From: CAYZJB01 sp964602985
GTDB lineage: Bacteria > CLD3 > SB21
Assembly (NCBI GenBank): GCA_964602985.1
Contig: CAZRTJ010000030.1
Coordinates: 1-38,330, forward strand
Reading direction: 5' to 3'
Length of the DNA: 38,330 bases
The notes under the pieces were generated by a model. That model searched no databases. It saw only the letters and a list, made by a program, of their open reading frames with translations, and had not been told where the DNA came from. Shown piece after piece: positions 1 through 8,928 of the stretch. The stretch's first letter is position 1. Every line of letters begins with the position of its first letter. The position numbers were made by a program, and so were the translations under genes.

Positions 1-1254
1 GTGGTGGTCGGCCATGGGAAGGACGCGTTCCACCGGACGGATGTGCGAGTGGTGCATAATGACAACTGGAAGCATACGGGCAGCGCCGGGTCGTTGCGTC
101 TGGCACTGACGGAGGATGAGGATACCTTGGTCGTATACGGAGATACGATCTTCGAGCCGCGCATTGTCTCCGAACTCATGAAATCCAGGGAAGATTTCAC
201 GGCCTGCTGTATGATCGACGAGAAGAGCCGATTCAACGAGAAGGCGCTCGTGGAGAATGGCTATATGCGGCATGTCGGTTCGACCGAACCGTCTGTCTTC
301 GTCTACTCGGGTTTGTTGTTTGTCCGACAATCCAAGATTCGTTATTTGCGCAATCGCCTCGCCCCCGAACATCATCTGGGAGATACGATCAACGCAATGG
401 TTCAGGATGGCGAAAAGGTGATCTGTCATATCGTGCATTCCGGATGGATGGAACTCCGGACGGAGAATGCACTGCACGATTTGGAAAAGAATTCTGCTTT
501 TCTCTCGAGGATCATACAAATCCACACCGACTGGACCGAACGAGCCAAGAAATACGATCAGCTGGATTGGGTCAATCGAGACGTTTTGATGAACGGCATC
601 ATGGACGTCGTGCGCACACTGCGCGTCGAAAGGGCTCTAGACCTGGGAACGGGAACGGGGAAGGTCATGATGGCTGTGAAAGCCCTCAAACCCGACGCGG
701 AATGCTGGGGAGTTGACTACAGCGAGGCGATGCTCCAGAGAATCAAGAACCGGGAGCGGTTCACTCTCCGCGTGGCGAATGCGGAGGACCTCAAGGACAT
801 TCCGTCCGACACTTTTGATCTTGTCACGGCTCGAATGGTATTTCACCACGTCAACGATCTGGCAAAAGCCACGCAGGAGGTGAAGCGAATCCTCCGTCAG
901 GGCGGTTGCTTTGTCCTTTGCGAGGGGAATCCTCCGTCCCTCCGAACGGCCAAATGGTATACAGAAATGTTCCGTTACAAGGAAGATCGCAACACCCTGA
1001 CCGAAGTTGACCTGATCAACATCCTCGTCAACGGTGCCTTTCAAAACATCACCACCAAGACGATCATCATGAGCCAGTGCAGCCTTAACAATTGGCTGGA
1101 CAATTCCGGCATCCCACAAGAGAATATCGATGTGATCAAGAAAATGCATTACGAGGCGGAACCGGCCGTCCAGGAAGACTATAAAATGAATTTTCGCGAC
1201 GGTGACTGCTTCATGGAGTGGAAGTTTTCCGTCACCTACGGTTTCAAACCGTGA
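1..1254 (+). CDS. Nucleotidyltransferase-methyltransferase fusion protein (5' end probably cut by window)
   Basis: The first ~150 residues resemble the C-terminal part of a sugar-1-phosphate-type nucleotidyltransferase: TLVVYGDTIFEP is the metal-binding GD segment, but the usual N-terminal GxGxRL nucleotide-binding loop is absent. The frame is open to base 1, so the GTG there is probably not the true start. Residues ~175-417 form a class I SAM-dependent methyltransferase: motif I ALDLGTGTGKV (~215-225), an acidic residue after the second strand (WGVDYS), and FDLVTARMVFHHV as motif II/III. A fused activating enzyme and methyltransferase suggests making and methylating a nucleotide-activated head group or sugar for a surface polymer; the substrate cannot be read from sequence. 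The stop overlaps the next gene's GTG by 4 bases, so it is co-translated with the flippase. Fold assignments are secure; the exact reaction is not. Confidence 0.8.
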   Translation: MVVGHGKDAFHRTDVRVVHNDNWKHTGSAGSLRLALTEDEDTLVVYGDTIFEPRIVSELMKSREDFTACCMIDEKSRFNEKALVENGYMRHVGSTEPSVFVYSGLLFVRQSKIRYLRNRLAPEHHLGDTINAMVQDGEKVICHIVHSGWMELRTENALHDLEKNSAFLSRIIQIHTDWTERAKKYDQLDWVNRDVLMNGIMDVVRTLRVERALDLGTGTGKVMMAVKALKPDAECWGVDYSEAMLQRIKNRERFTLRVANAEDLKDIPSDTFDLVTARMVFHHVNDLAKATQEVKRILRQGGCFVLCEGNPPSLRTAKWYTEMFRYKEDRNTLTEVDLINILVNGAFQNITTKTIIMSQCSLNNWLDNSGIPQENIDVIKKMHYEAEPAVQEDYKMNFRDGDCFMEWKFSVTYGFKP

Positions 1255-2519
1255 GCGGACTCGCGGCGAAGTCCTTTCGGATTCTGCTCGGCCGCGGTTC
1301 GGTCGCGGTAGTCTCGATCCTGTTCACCGTCTACTTCGCGTACGAGTTTCCCAAGCCCATCTTCGCCTTTGTCGCCCTGTATGAGACGGTTGTCAGTCTT
1401 TCGCGTGTCCTGGTGGACTTGGGACTTCACATTCACGTGATTCGTGACTTTCCTCCGCTGGTGAAGCAAGGCAGGGAGCGGGAGGCGTACGCGCAAATCG
1501 CGATGCCGGATACGTGGGTGCGAGTCGGCGCGGCCGTGGTCGTCGTCGCGGTATTCTACGGATGCGCCCGTCTGTTGGAACCGTGGTTGATGCAGGAAGT
1601 TGGTCCATTGGATTATGGGTACATCGCCATCGTTTGTTGCCTGCATTTGTTCCTCACCGATCTTGAAACCATCTCGACGACTCTGTTTGCTGTTCGTCAG
1701 CGCTTTGGCAGCGACGCCTTCTTAGAGTCAGGAGCCGGGTTGCTCGAGAACGTTTTTGCACTGGTCTTCTATGTGGCGTGGGGCACGGAACATTACTTTA
1801 CAGGGATTCTTCTGGGGATTTCAAGCATGGTTGGCGTTCGGATTTGGATGCTGCGAGATGTTCTCAGTTTGTGTGACGCTTCGTTCTTGCGCTGGAGAGT
1901 CGTGTGGCCGAACCTGCGAATTTACTTCCCTTACTATCTCCGGAAGTTCTTCCGAATTGGATTCGTCCAAGGCGAGCAACTTCTGATCCCCGTTCTGCTG
2001 CCCTTGAATCAATTGGCCAATTTCAAACTCGCAAAACGGTGCTCGATTTTTCTGAAGAATTACATTCAGGCGTTTTCTGATCCGCTCCTAATCAAACTTT
2101 CCAAGTCCCGGGACATATCCCATCGTATCGAATTCAGCAAGACTTTCCTCCTCTTTACCATCCCACCTCCGATCCTGCTGGCATTGGGAAGCCCGTGGAT
2201 CATGGAGTGGGTCGGTCGTGAGAAGTACGCGGAAAGCTGGCACATTCTCGCTGTTTTATACCTTTCGTATGTTCTGTTAGCCATTTCTCAGTTGCAATTG
2301 ACCGTCATTACAGTGTTTGGCCGGCCCATGGAGTTCCTCATGCGCGACGCCGTGGGAGGAGTGGTCGGTTTTGTGACCACCGTCGTCATGATATTGCTGT
2401 TTCAGGAATTTGGGATCGCGTGGGGCCAATTGGTTTCCTACGCGGTTCTTTGTCTTATTGGATACAAACTCGCTGGGAAGTACATGGGTGGCCCTGCTCA
2501 ACCGGAGACAACACGATGA
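1251..2519 (+). CDS. Polysaccharide/lipid-linked oligosaccharide flippase (Wzx/MATE-like)
   Basis: A 422-residue, highly hydrophobic protein with about 12 predicted membrane helices. N-terminal FRILLGRGSVAVVSILFTVYF and the helix-pair spacing are typical of the Wzx/RfbX polysaccharide-export family, which flips undecaprenyl-linked oligosaccharides across the inner membrane. I chose GTG at 1251 because its first bases overlap the upstream stop (GTGA, 4 bases), the usual coupling in this operon. An ATG at 1218 in the same frame would add 11 residues and overlap the upstream gene by 37 bases. Its stop overlaps the next gene by 4 bases (ATGA). The setting, between an NTP-transferase/methyltransferase and a CDP-alcohol phosphotransferase-like protein, fits export of a modified surface glycan. 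No substrate-determining motif is recognisable. Confidence 0.78.
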   Translation: MSGLAAKSFRILLGRGSVAVVSILFTVYFAYEFPKPIFAFVALYETVVSLSRVLVDLGLHIHVIRDFPPLVKQGREREAYAQIAMPDTWVRVGAAVVVVAVFYGCARLLEPWLMQEVGPLDYGYIAIVCCLHLFLTDLETISTTLFAVRQRFGSDAFLESGAGLLENVFALVFYVAWGTEHYFTGILLGISSMVGVRIWMLRDVLSLCDASFLRWRVVWPNLRIYFPYYLRKFFRIGFVQGEQLLIPVLLPLNQLANFKLAKRCSIFLKNYIQAFSDPLLIKLSKSRDISHRIEFSKTFLLFTIPPPILLALGSPWIMEWVGREKYAESWHILAVLYLSYVLLAISQLQLTVITVFGRPMEFLMRDAVGGVVGFVTTVVMILLFQEFGIAWGQLVSYAVLCLIGYKLAGKYMGGPAQPETTR

Positions 2520-3637
2520 AGGCCGGTGTTATCCTCACGCATGAGGACGTCACTTCCAGGCGAATATACGGGATTTCGTCTGTAACAAGACTTCAGCGCC
2601 AACTACGGGAAGCCGGCTGCGAGTCCGTTTTTCTTGCAGAAGCTCTTCTGCGGGCGCCCGTCCCCGTCACACACCTACTCATCGTCGACGATCGGCAAAT
2701 CATCGATGATCGCATTTTCGCCTTCCTCCAATCCCAGAAGGCCCCGGACGTTTGTTTGCACTCCAGCTACCCCATCGTGCTGTTGCGAGGAGAGAAGGCG
2801 ATTGCTGATGCGATCGCGTCTCTTCGTGCCGGTGACGGTCTGCCCATCGATGGCGCCGTCGTCGTGACACGAAGCGAGATGGATTCGTATATTTCTGATT
2901 TGCGCCTTAAAGCCGAGCCTTATGTGATCGATTTGTCTTCTTCATCTGACGTTCGGACGATCGAGAACAGGATGTATGAGGCAAATTTCAAAGGTACGCT
3001 CGATTTCATAGCAACCTACATATACAAGTACCCCGTCCGCGAGATTACCCGAAACGTCAGCCGTGTGCAATGGTTGACTCCGAATGTGTTCACCGCTCTG
3101 AGTATCTTCTGTTCCTTCGCGTTTCCGTTCTTCTTTGCTCAGGGGAACATTGCCCTCGCTTTGACTCTTGGCTGGACCATGTTCATTGCAGATTCCGTCG
3201 ATGGTAAGCTCGCCCGACTCACGGTTCGTCTGAGCCGGATCGCCGGCATGATTGAGCATGGGACGAGCGCCCCGGCGATGTGGTTATGGTTTATCGGGAT
3301 GGGCTGGTATTTTTCGCGTGGTCAGTTACTAACACCGGAGAATCCCGCGACCGTGGCCACATGGATCCTGACCAGTCTCTACTGGCTTGACAAAGGAGTG
3401 AATGGAGTGTTCAAGACGCGGTTTAAGAGGGATATGTACGATTTCACCCCACTCGACAAGCGATTTCACCTCATTGCCTGCAGGCGCGCGGTGATTTTGT
3501 TCATTGTCACGGCGGGCTACTTTACCGCTCACTTCGCACATTCCTTTCTTTTCCTGGCTGGTTGGATGATCGTCAGCTTCGCCTTCCACACGTATCGACT
3601 GTTCTGGTTGACCCGTCAGATTTCCAAACATCGTTAG
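2516..3637 (+). CDS. CDP-alcohol phosphatidyltransferase-family protein with degenerate active site
   Basis: 373 residues from ATG 2516, which overlaps the flippase stop (ATGA). Residues 1-170 are a soluble alpha/beta domain, possibly a reduced nucleotidyltransferase-like fold. Residues ~195-373 are membrane-embedded and match CDP-alcohol phosphotransferases, which join a CDP-activated head group to an alcohol acceptor. The family motif D-x2-DG-x2-AR-x8-G-x3-D-x3-D appears here as D226-x2-D229-G230-x2-A233-R234-x8-A243-x3-E247-x3-S251. The first half is intact, but the conserved Gly, third Asp and last Asp (proposed catalytic base) are replaced by Ala, Glu and Ser. It may be inactive, have altered chemistry, or belong to a divergent subfamily. 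With the upstream NTP-transferase-methyltransferase and flippase it probably decorates a membrane or exported polymer. Confidence 0.75.
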   Translation: MKAGVILTHEDVTSRRIYGISSVTRLQRQLREAGCESVFLAEALLRAPVPVTHLLIVDDRQIIDDRIFAFLQSQKAPDVCLHSSYPIVLLRGEKAIADAIASLRAGDGLPIDGAVVVTRSEMDSYISDLRLKAEPYVIDLSSSSDVRTIENRMYEANFKGTLDFIATYIYKYPVREITRNVSRVQWLTPNVFTALSIFCSFAFPFFFAQGNIALALTLGWTMFIADSVDGKLARLTVRLSRIAGMIEHGTSAPAMWLWFIGMGWYFSRGQLLTPENPATVATWILTSLYWLDKGVNGVFKTRFKRDMYDFTPLDKRFHLIACRRAVILFIVTAGYFTAHFAHSFLFLAGWMIVSFAFHTYRLFWLTRQISKHR

Positions 3638-3742
3638 CACCCACAATTTCATTCGTCACCGGCACCGTGCGCGATTCTGCACGTCCGTTGATGGAGGTTG
3701 GTGCGTCCATCAGCATTCCGCCCGGTGGACCAAGGAAAACAA

Positions 3743-3767
3743 AAAGGCCGCCTTGTGGGCGGCCTTT
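3743..3767 (-). terminator. Intrinsic terminator of the TonB/secreted protein/PorV operon
   Basis: Perfect 10-bp stem: AAAGGCCGCC at 3743-3752 pairs with GGCGGCCTTT at 3758-3767, with a 5-base loop. Read on the minus strand it begins 20 bases after the PorV-like stop and is followed by TTTTTGTTTT, a good U-tract. On the plus strand the trailing T run is short (TTTG), so it would stop transcription from the convergent glycan operon less well. Confidence 0.8.
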
Positions 3768-3786
3768 GCAGGTACCCACTTGAATG

Positions 3787-4824
3787 TTAGAAGTTAACAC
3801 CAATCGTGAATCGATGCACGTTGCCCAGATTGTCCCCGAGATTCGTGTACCCGTAGTCCACATTAGCGCCCAGATTATCATTGAACTTGTAATCGACGCC
3901 TGCGCCAGCCGTCAAACCGGCCATCGCCGCCTTACCCGTGCGGAAGTCGCGATCACGCTTCAATGAACTTGTGTAGCCCAAACGCGCAAAGAACATGTTT
4001 TGGAACGAATACTCAGCGCCGAAATTCGTGCGGCTTACCTGAAAGCTGTTGATGTTCTGTTCCAGAACACCCACGATCGCATTCTGTTCGTTCCGGAAGA
4101 GATCCATGCTCGCTCCGAAATTCACACTGGCCGGCAATTCGAATGGCTCTGAGTCGTACCGAAGAAATGCGGTTTCACCCGCTTCATCCGGATCGATGTT
4201 GTCGATTTCCCGAACCAAACCATCGCCGCGGTAGGCCGCTTGGGGCCCGATATTGGTCGCTGCAAAGCCCATCTTCAGGCCTCTGAAGCCCGTGTTGTAC
4301 GCGAAACCGAAGTCAAAAGCAACGCCTGTGGCCGTCACCAGATCAATCTTCGACTGTACCATTTTCACGGTCATACCACCGCTCACCCGATCCGTGATTT
4401 GCTTCGAGTAGCTGAACCCAAGCGCCATCTCAAACGGGGAGTAGGTTCCCAAATTACCGTCCGGACTGGCCTCAGTCGTTTTTTCGATATCTCCATAGCT
4501 CACGAAGTTCAGACTAAAGCCGAAAACACCTACATCCGAGACCGGAAGTGTCGCGGCGACATAGTTAGACTTGATCCCGGCGAAGTAGCTGAGATAGGAG
4601 AAACTGAAGCTCGGCCGATCAACCGCAGATGCATTGGCCGGATTCCAGTACAGCGCTTGTGCACCTGTGGTCGTGGTCAAACCCGTCCACCCTAAGGACG
4701 CTTCGCGGGCACCCACCGGCACCTTCAAGAACATAAAGCCCGCTTCTCCGCGCTTTTCCTCGCCCGCGAAAGCGGAGCCGACGAACAGAGCGATCAACGC
4801 TACGCTTACTATTTTGTTCTTCAT
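3787..4824 (-). CDS. PorV/PorQ-family outer-membrane beta-barrel protein
   Basis: 345 residues with a clear signal peptide (MKNKIVSVALIALFVGSAFA, cleavage after AFA). The mature start GEAGFMFLKVPVGAREASLG, then GAQALYWNPANAS, is the signature of PorV/PorQ/UPF0164 proteins, FadL-like barrels. In Bacteroidota PorV serves the type IX secretion system as a shuttle or attachment component; FCB relatives carry many paralogues of less certain role. The rest shows alternating beta strands, and the chain ends in RFTIGVNF with a terminal Phe, as expected for BAM-inserted barrels. AAGGAG lies 7 bases upstream of the ATG. It is last in an operon with a TonB receptor and a giant secreted protein, so a role in their export or surface assembly is a fair inference. 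Family call strong, function moderate. Confidence 0.85.
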   Translation of the reverse strand: MKNKIVSVALIALFVGSAFAGEEKRGEAGFMFLKVPVGAREASLGWTGLTTTTGAQALYWNPANASAVDRPSFSFSYLSYFAGIKSNYVAATLPVSDVGVFGFSLNFVSYGDIEKTTEASPDGNLGTYSPFEMALGFSYSKQITDRVSGGMTVKMVQSKIDLVTATGVAFDFGFAYNTGFRGLKMGFAATNIGPQAAYRGDGLVREIDNIDPDEAGETAFLRYDSEPFELPASVNFGASMDLFRNEQNAIVGVLEQNINSFQVSRTNFGAEYSFQNMFFARLGYTSSLKRDRDFRTGKAAMAGLTAGAGVDYKFNDNLGANVDYGYTNLGDNLGNVHRFTIGVNF

Positions 4825-4859
4825 TTTATGACTCCTTAAAATTGATAATCCTGCATGGA

Positions 4860-4885
4860 GCGGGGAGAACCTTCGTTCTCCCCGC
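4860..4885 (-). terminator. Inter-cistronic perfect hairpin (attenuator or mRNA stabiliser)
   Basis: Perfect 11-bp inverted repeat: GCGGGGAGAAC at 4860-4870 and GTTCTCCCCGC at 4875-4885, loop of 4 bases. It starts 9 bases after the stop of the 1319-residue protein and precedes the PorV-like gene on the same strand. No U-tract follows on either strand, so complete termination is unlikely. Partial termination, transcript processing or 3'-end protection are the alternatives. Confidence 0.6.
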
Positions 4886-4894
4886 CAACACGCT

Positions 4895-7800
4895 TTATCG
4901 CACGTCAGGTCCGTTAATCGTAATGGTCTCCTGAATCACAGCAAACTTCAGGGTCTTCTTACCGATGCCCGGAGCGTCAATGACAGCCACATACATACCG
5001 CTGGCAACGAATTTGCCATCCGGGTTACGGACATCCCACGTCTCGGTACTGGTCTCCTGACCGGTGGCAACCGCCGTCTGGCTGAGCGGATTCGTATCCC
5101 GACGATCGTTGTTCGACGACGCATTATGCGCCAGCGTCGCGACGAGGTCACCTGCAACCGTGAAGATCCGGATCGTACAGTTGCCAGGCAGATTTGTGAA
5201 CTTGATCCGCTTGTCAAACAGCGACGATTGATACGTGGATCGACCATAGTACGGATTCGGCACGACCTTGGCGTTCTTCAGCGCTGCCTTCATATCGCTC
5301 TTGCTGGCAGTCGTCTGTCGCGCTGTGCCCGTAAATGCGTAACTGTCATTCACCGTGTTCGGCTTCGTACTGACGATTCGGAAGATTGTGCCAGTTGCCG
5401 GCATCGACTGATTGTAGGTTGCTGTCGCAACAGATCCGCCATTCCAATTGACCAGAACCGTACGAGCCATCACTTCACCACCGACGCCCGTTGTTCCAGA
5501 TGGATTTGCGGACCACGTAGTATAACCAGCGCTTCCCGGAGCCTTGTTCGTAACATCCCGCCAATAGACCCAGTCTAACTGCGGATCATTGTCACCGCCT
5601 GAAATGGGGTGATCCAATCCATGGAATCCGTACGCCAAATCACCGGGACCCGAGCCTATCGCCGCATCGCCATCCAACACATAGGGCACCATCCGGTAAT
5701 CATCGGAAGCATCTGTAGGAGTGTTGATACCAATGTTCCACAACTCGAACGGTACCGCTCCACCGGGTGTACCAGTCTGAAATGCCCACCGTCCAGATCC
5801 ACCGGCGGCAGTGAATCGCATTTCAAAATCCCACGGCACAAAGCGCGTGAAGTTATCATTTCGGAATGTGCGTTCTTTGAAAAAGTCAAAGCTGATGTCA
5901 TCACCGACGTACCCCGTGTGGAATCCCCACAATCCACCTGTGGCTCCCAAGTTGCGTACCGCGGGTCTGTCTAAGTCATTCCACAGGGGGAATCCGGATG
6001 CATTGAACCCAAACGCGGCCATATCCGGTGGGGACAGCGGTCCGACACCATTGGCAACGCATTGGAAGGATTTCACATCATCGGACGGTCCGAAGACTGT
6101 GATTTTCATTCCATCTGCAATGACGGGCTCATGGGTCGATTCATTGGCGACGAGCGCTTGATTCACACCAAACCTCGAATCGTCCAGCTTGACATCGATC
6201 CCAAGATTAAACGTGTCGTTACCGTTCACATCGTAGTAGGTACGTGGATCATCCGCACGGGAACCCAAAGTCAATACCGTCGAACCGGCGGTGACTTGAT
6301 ACGCGAGAAGACTCGCGGGCAGAAATTCATCGCCGACGAGCGGAGCACCCGTACAATCGGACGGAATGGTGAAATGGCTCACGGTGTATGTCGCTGATTT
6401 CACCAGTGTGGGATCCACAATCTCGACCGTGATGGAACCGTCAGACGGTCCCGTATGCGCTACCGTCCCAACACTCGCTTCATAATTCTGACCGATAACT
6501 GGAATGGATGGAACGACCAATACCACATTCGCCGTGGGTGAGGATTCCAGCGAGATCGGCAGTCCACTTGGAGCGGGAACTGAACCGGTGAACGTTTGAA
6601 CGTAGTCCACTTCGAACCTGAAGATATTGCTTTCGTCATGGCCATCACTGAATCCAAACTCCGTCAGAAATGAAAAACCATCACCGATTGCAATATCTGC
6701 CGGATCATCGGTTCCTTCTTGACGGAAGGCGGCGGCCAGTGTGTTGTAATCAAACGTCTCTGTTTGATGCTCAAGCGATTCAATCGTGTACCGTCTCTGC
6801 ACAACAATTGCCGTGTCATCAAGCACTGTGTTCGTATCGATCATCACAAGAAGAGTATCGTCGGCGATTCCCGCAACCCCACCTGAACGATGATCCGTAT
6901 CAGTCGCGAACGCTAAGGAGTCTAAATAAATGGGATCCGGTTCCCAAATCGTCGTCGAATTGTCTCCATCTGCCAACTGCACTTCGTCTCGCAGGATGAC
7001 CCCTGTGGCTGTGGCTTCGACGATCCACTTCGCCTCGTTCAGGTTATACGAGCCGGGCCCGGCGATATACGGTTGCGCATCGTACGCGGTCACGCTGTAG
7101 TAGTAGGGTTGCCCGTTGACAACATCGTTGTCCACATACGAGTAGCGCAATCCCGTGTCATAGCCCACTCTAATCTCTTCGATCTCCAGAACCGCGGCCG
7201 TGTTCAGTGTCCGGTTGACAATAGTTGTCACGCCGTCGTTCTTATCATACTGGGCCAGCATTGTAAACGTCCCCGGAAGCCCAGTCCGGCTCTTCCACAC
7301 GCGGTAGCCTTGGAAGTCATAGGTTACGAAATCGTCGGTATATCCATTACCCGTATTGATACCGAGAATATCACCCGCAATGTCTTCTGAGAACTCGGAA
7401 CTGTTCTGCCATGAGACCGTGACAGCGCCATTCAGAGCGACCACGCTTATCTTGGGAACATCGGGTGGCGCAGGAGCAATCAAACCCGCCTCAAATGTTT
7501 TCTGAGCCAGATCATCCGTGTTAAACATGTTGGCAACGGCATTGATACGGTCCGTGCCTGCGGCACCGACGACACCCGCCCACACCTCAAGGGAGGCGCC
7601 AGCAAACACCGTAAATGGGCCTACCCCATGTAGAATCCTCTGGTCCGCGGCATCGCCAGCCGTCGCAACATTGGGGTCAGTCGAAGCTCCCGGAGCGGTA
7701 GGATCACCACGGAAGGCGTAGTAATCCGACACGCCTGTCCCATTCTTTGCATTGCCATTAACAAACAATCCTGCCAGCAGGTTGTATCGCTCAATATTAT

Positions 7801-8854
7801 CGGCCGGATCGGTTCCGTTGGCATACGTATTAAACGATGTCGCCCCCAGCCATACTTGATTGGTCGGCAGATTGACAACCTCGTATCGCTTCAGCGACGT
7901 ATTGTACTGCAGAATGCTTTTGTTCGTCGCAAACTTGGCGCTCAGCGACGCAGCCACGTCTGCCGTATCCACCACTGGTCCCTGGAAGAAATCAAATCCC
8001 GTCGCAAATGCTTTGTCAGAAGCGTCGGCATTGTACACAAAGCCCAGACCTCTTGCGGTGTCCACACCGACGATGTCATTGGATGCATTGTCAACATCGG
8101 CGTCCATCCACAAGCCAAGATAGGAACTCGAATAATCAACATTCGTCTTGTTGTTAATCGTAAATTTCAAATACACGACATCGCTCAACGGACCCGCATT
8201 GAAGGCAAACGACTCCAAAACGATTTCCATGCCCAAACCAGGGTCAGGACTCACGTCATCGCCTTCCTGGTTTCGCTCAATATCGAGATCATTATACACA
8301 ACCCATGTTTGGGCATCAGCGATCAAACCTGGCTCCCCAAAAGGACCTTTCGGCGCATCCGAAGGCCAAGCGGAATAATCGTCGCCCGTAAGAGACCGAT
8401 CAATCAGGTAGACCTGATTGTCTTGGGCTGCCGGATCATCTGCAACGAGTTCTGCGAAAGGAACCCCTGAATTCGTAATCCGTCCTGGCTGGAACTCAGA
8501 ACTGAACTCCGTTTCGCTGACAACTTTCACTCCGTTCTTGAGCGTGCCGATATAGGCGCCCGCCGCGAATACGATCGTGGTTCCTGAACCACGGGGAAAT
8601 TCGCCGCCGGCATTATTGCCATTGCGATCAGCATCCGGGGAATCGTAAAAATACGATCCCGTATTGCGCATGACGTAGCTCCAATTATTGTATCCGACAA
8701 AGGCAAGGTCCGTGATGTCGGACTTTCTCAAGCCGGCTTTCAGTCGGGTCTTCTTGTCGACACGAGCCACACCGAAAGGCGACGTGAGGACCACCCAGGC
8801 GAAAGCGATGATGGCTACCGCCGAGGCTGTCATCATTAGTTTTTTCTTATTCAT
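4895..8854 (-). CDS. Giant secreted protein with fibronectin-like and FlgD-like C-terminal domains
   Basis: 1319 residues. The N-terminus MNKKKLMMTASAVAIIAFAW is a signal peptide or anchor. Residues ~35-460 are an aromatic, Asp/Asn-rich beta domain (NWSYVMRNTGSYFYDSPDAD and similar). Residues ~470-610 look like a fibronectin type III module: it opens PPDVPKISVVALNGAVTVSW, with FQGYRVWKS and PYYYSVTAYDA marking later strands. A long beta-rich middle follows. Residues ~1190-1310 resemble the FlgD-Ig/type IX sorting-domain fold: KVVPNPYYG, then IRIFTVAGDLVATL, TETWDVRNPDGKFVASGMYV and KKTLKFAVI. The chain runs 11 residues past KFAVI, unlike a strict type IX C-terminus. Such proteins are common in KSB1/Latescibacterota-type genomes beside PorV and TonB receptors. 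Exported location is well supported; the ligand or substrate is unknown. AAGGAA and AGGAG lie upstream of the ATG. Confidence 0.78.
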   Translation of the reverse strand: MNKKKLMMTASAVAIIAFAWVVLTSPFGVARVDKKTRLKAGLRKSDITDLAFVGYNNWSYVMRNTGSYFYDSPDADRNGNNAGGEFPRGSGTTIVFAAGAYIGTLKNGVKVVSETEFSSEFQPGRITNSGVPFAELVADDPAAQDNQVYLIDRSLTGDDYSAWPSDAPKGPFGEPGLIADAQTWVVYNDLDIERNQEGDDVSPDPGLGMEIVLESFAFNAGPLSDVVYLKFTINNKTNVDYSSSYLGLWMDADVDNASNDIVGVDTARGLGFVYNADASDKAFATGFDFFQGPVVDTADVAASLSAKFATNKSILQYNTSLKRYEVVNLPTNQVWLGATSFNTYANGTDPADNIERYNLLAGLFVNGNAKNGTGVSDYYAFRGDPTAPGASTDPNVATAGDAADQRILHGVGPFTVFAGASLEVWAGVVGAAGTDRINAVANMFNTDDLAQKTFEAGLIAPAPPDVPKISVVALNGAVTVSWQNSSEFSEDIAGDILGINTGNGYTDDFVTYDFQGYRVWKSRTGLPGTFTMLAQYDKNDGVTTIVNRTLNTAAVLEIEEIRVGYDTGLRYSYVDNDVVNGQPYYYSVTAYDAQPYIAGPGSYNLNEAKWIVEATATGVILRDEVQLADGDNSTTIWEPDPIYLDSLAFATDTDHRSGGVAGIADDTLLVMIDTNTVLDDTAIVVQRRYTIESLEHQTETFDYNTLAAAFRQEGTDDPADIAIGDGFSFLTEFGFSDGHDESNIFRFEVDYVQTFTGSVPAPSGLPISLESSPTANVVLVVPSIPVIGQNYEASVGTVAHTGPSDGSITVEIVDPTLVKSATYTVSHFTIPSDCTGAPLVGDEFLPASLLAYQVTAGSTVLTLGSRADDPRTYYDVNGNDTFNLGIDVKLDDSRFGVNQALVANESTHEPVIADGMKITVFGPSDDVKSFQCVANGVGPLSPPDMAAFGFNASGFPLWNDLDRPAVRNLGATGGLWGFHTGYVGDDISFDFFKERTFRNDNFTRFVPWDFEMRFTAAGGSGRWAFQTGTPGGAVPFELWNIGINTPTDASDDYRMVPYVLDGDAAIGSGPGDLAYGFHGLDHPISGGDNDPQLDWVYWRDVTNKAPGSAGYTTWSANPSGTTGVGGEVMARTVLVNWNGGSVATATYNQSMPATGTIFRIVSTKPNTVNDSYAFTGTARQTTASKSDMKAALKNAKVVPNPYYGRSTYQSSLFDKRIKFTNLPGNCTIRIFTVAGDLVATLAHNASSNNDRRDTNPLSQTAVATGQETSTETWDVRNPDGKFVASGMYVAVIDAPGIGKKTLKFAVIQETITINGPDVR

Positions 8855-8886
8855 TTCCTTAAGCTCCTGTTCTTTTGAAAGGTAGT

Positions 8887-8912
8887 GGTCGTCGCGCCTG
8901 AGCGCGACGACC
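8887..8912 (-). terminator. Inter-cistronic perfect hairpin after the TonB receptor gene
   Basis: Perfect 11-bp inverted repeat: GGTCGTCGCGC at 8887-8897 and GCGCGACGACC at 8902-8912, with a 4-base loop. It starts 16 bases after the TonB receptor stop and ends about 30 bases before the start of the next gene. There is no U-tract. Same architecture as the hairpin at 4860-4885 but unrelated sequence, so the shape rather than the sequence is conserved. Confidence 0.6.
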
Positions 8913-8928
8913 CTCCAAAAGCCAAATC

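Noticed and set aside
3638..3742. Possible small gene between the CDP-alcohol transferase and the terminator
   Set aside because: The frames lack a ribosome binding site and overlap the terminator; weak local palindromes only.
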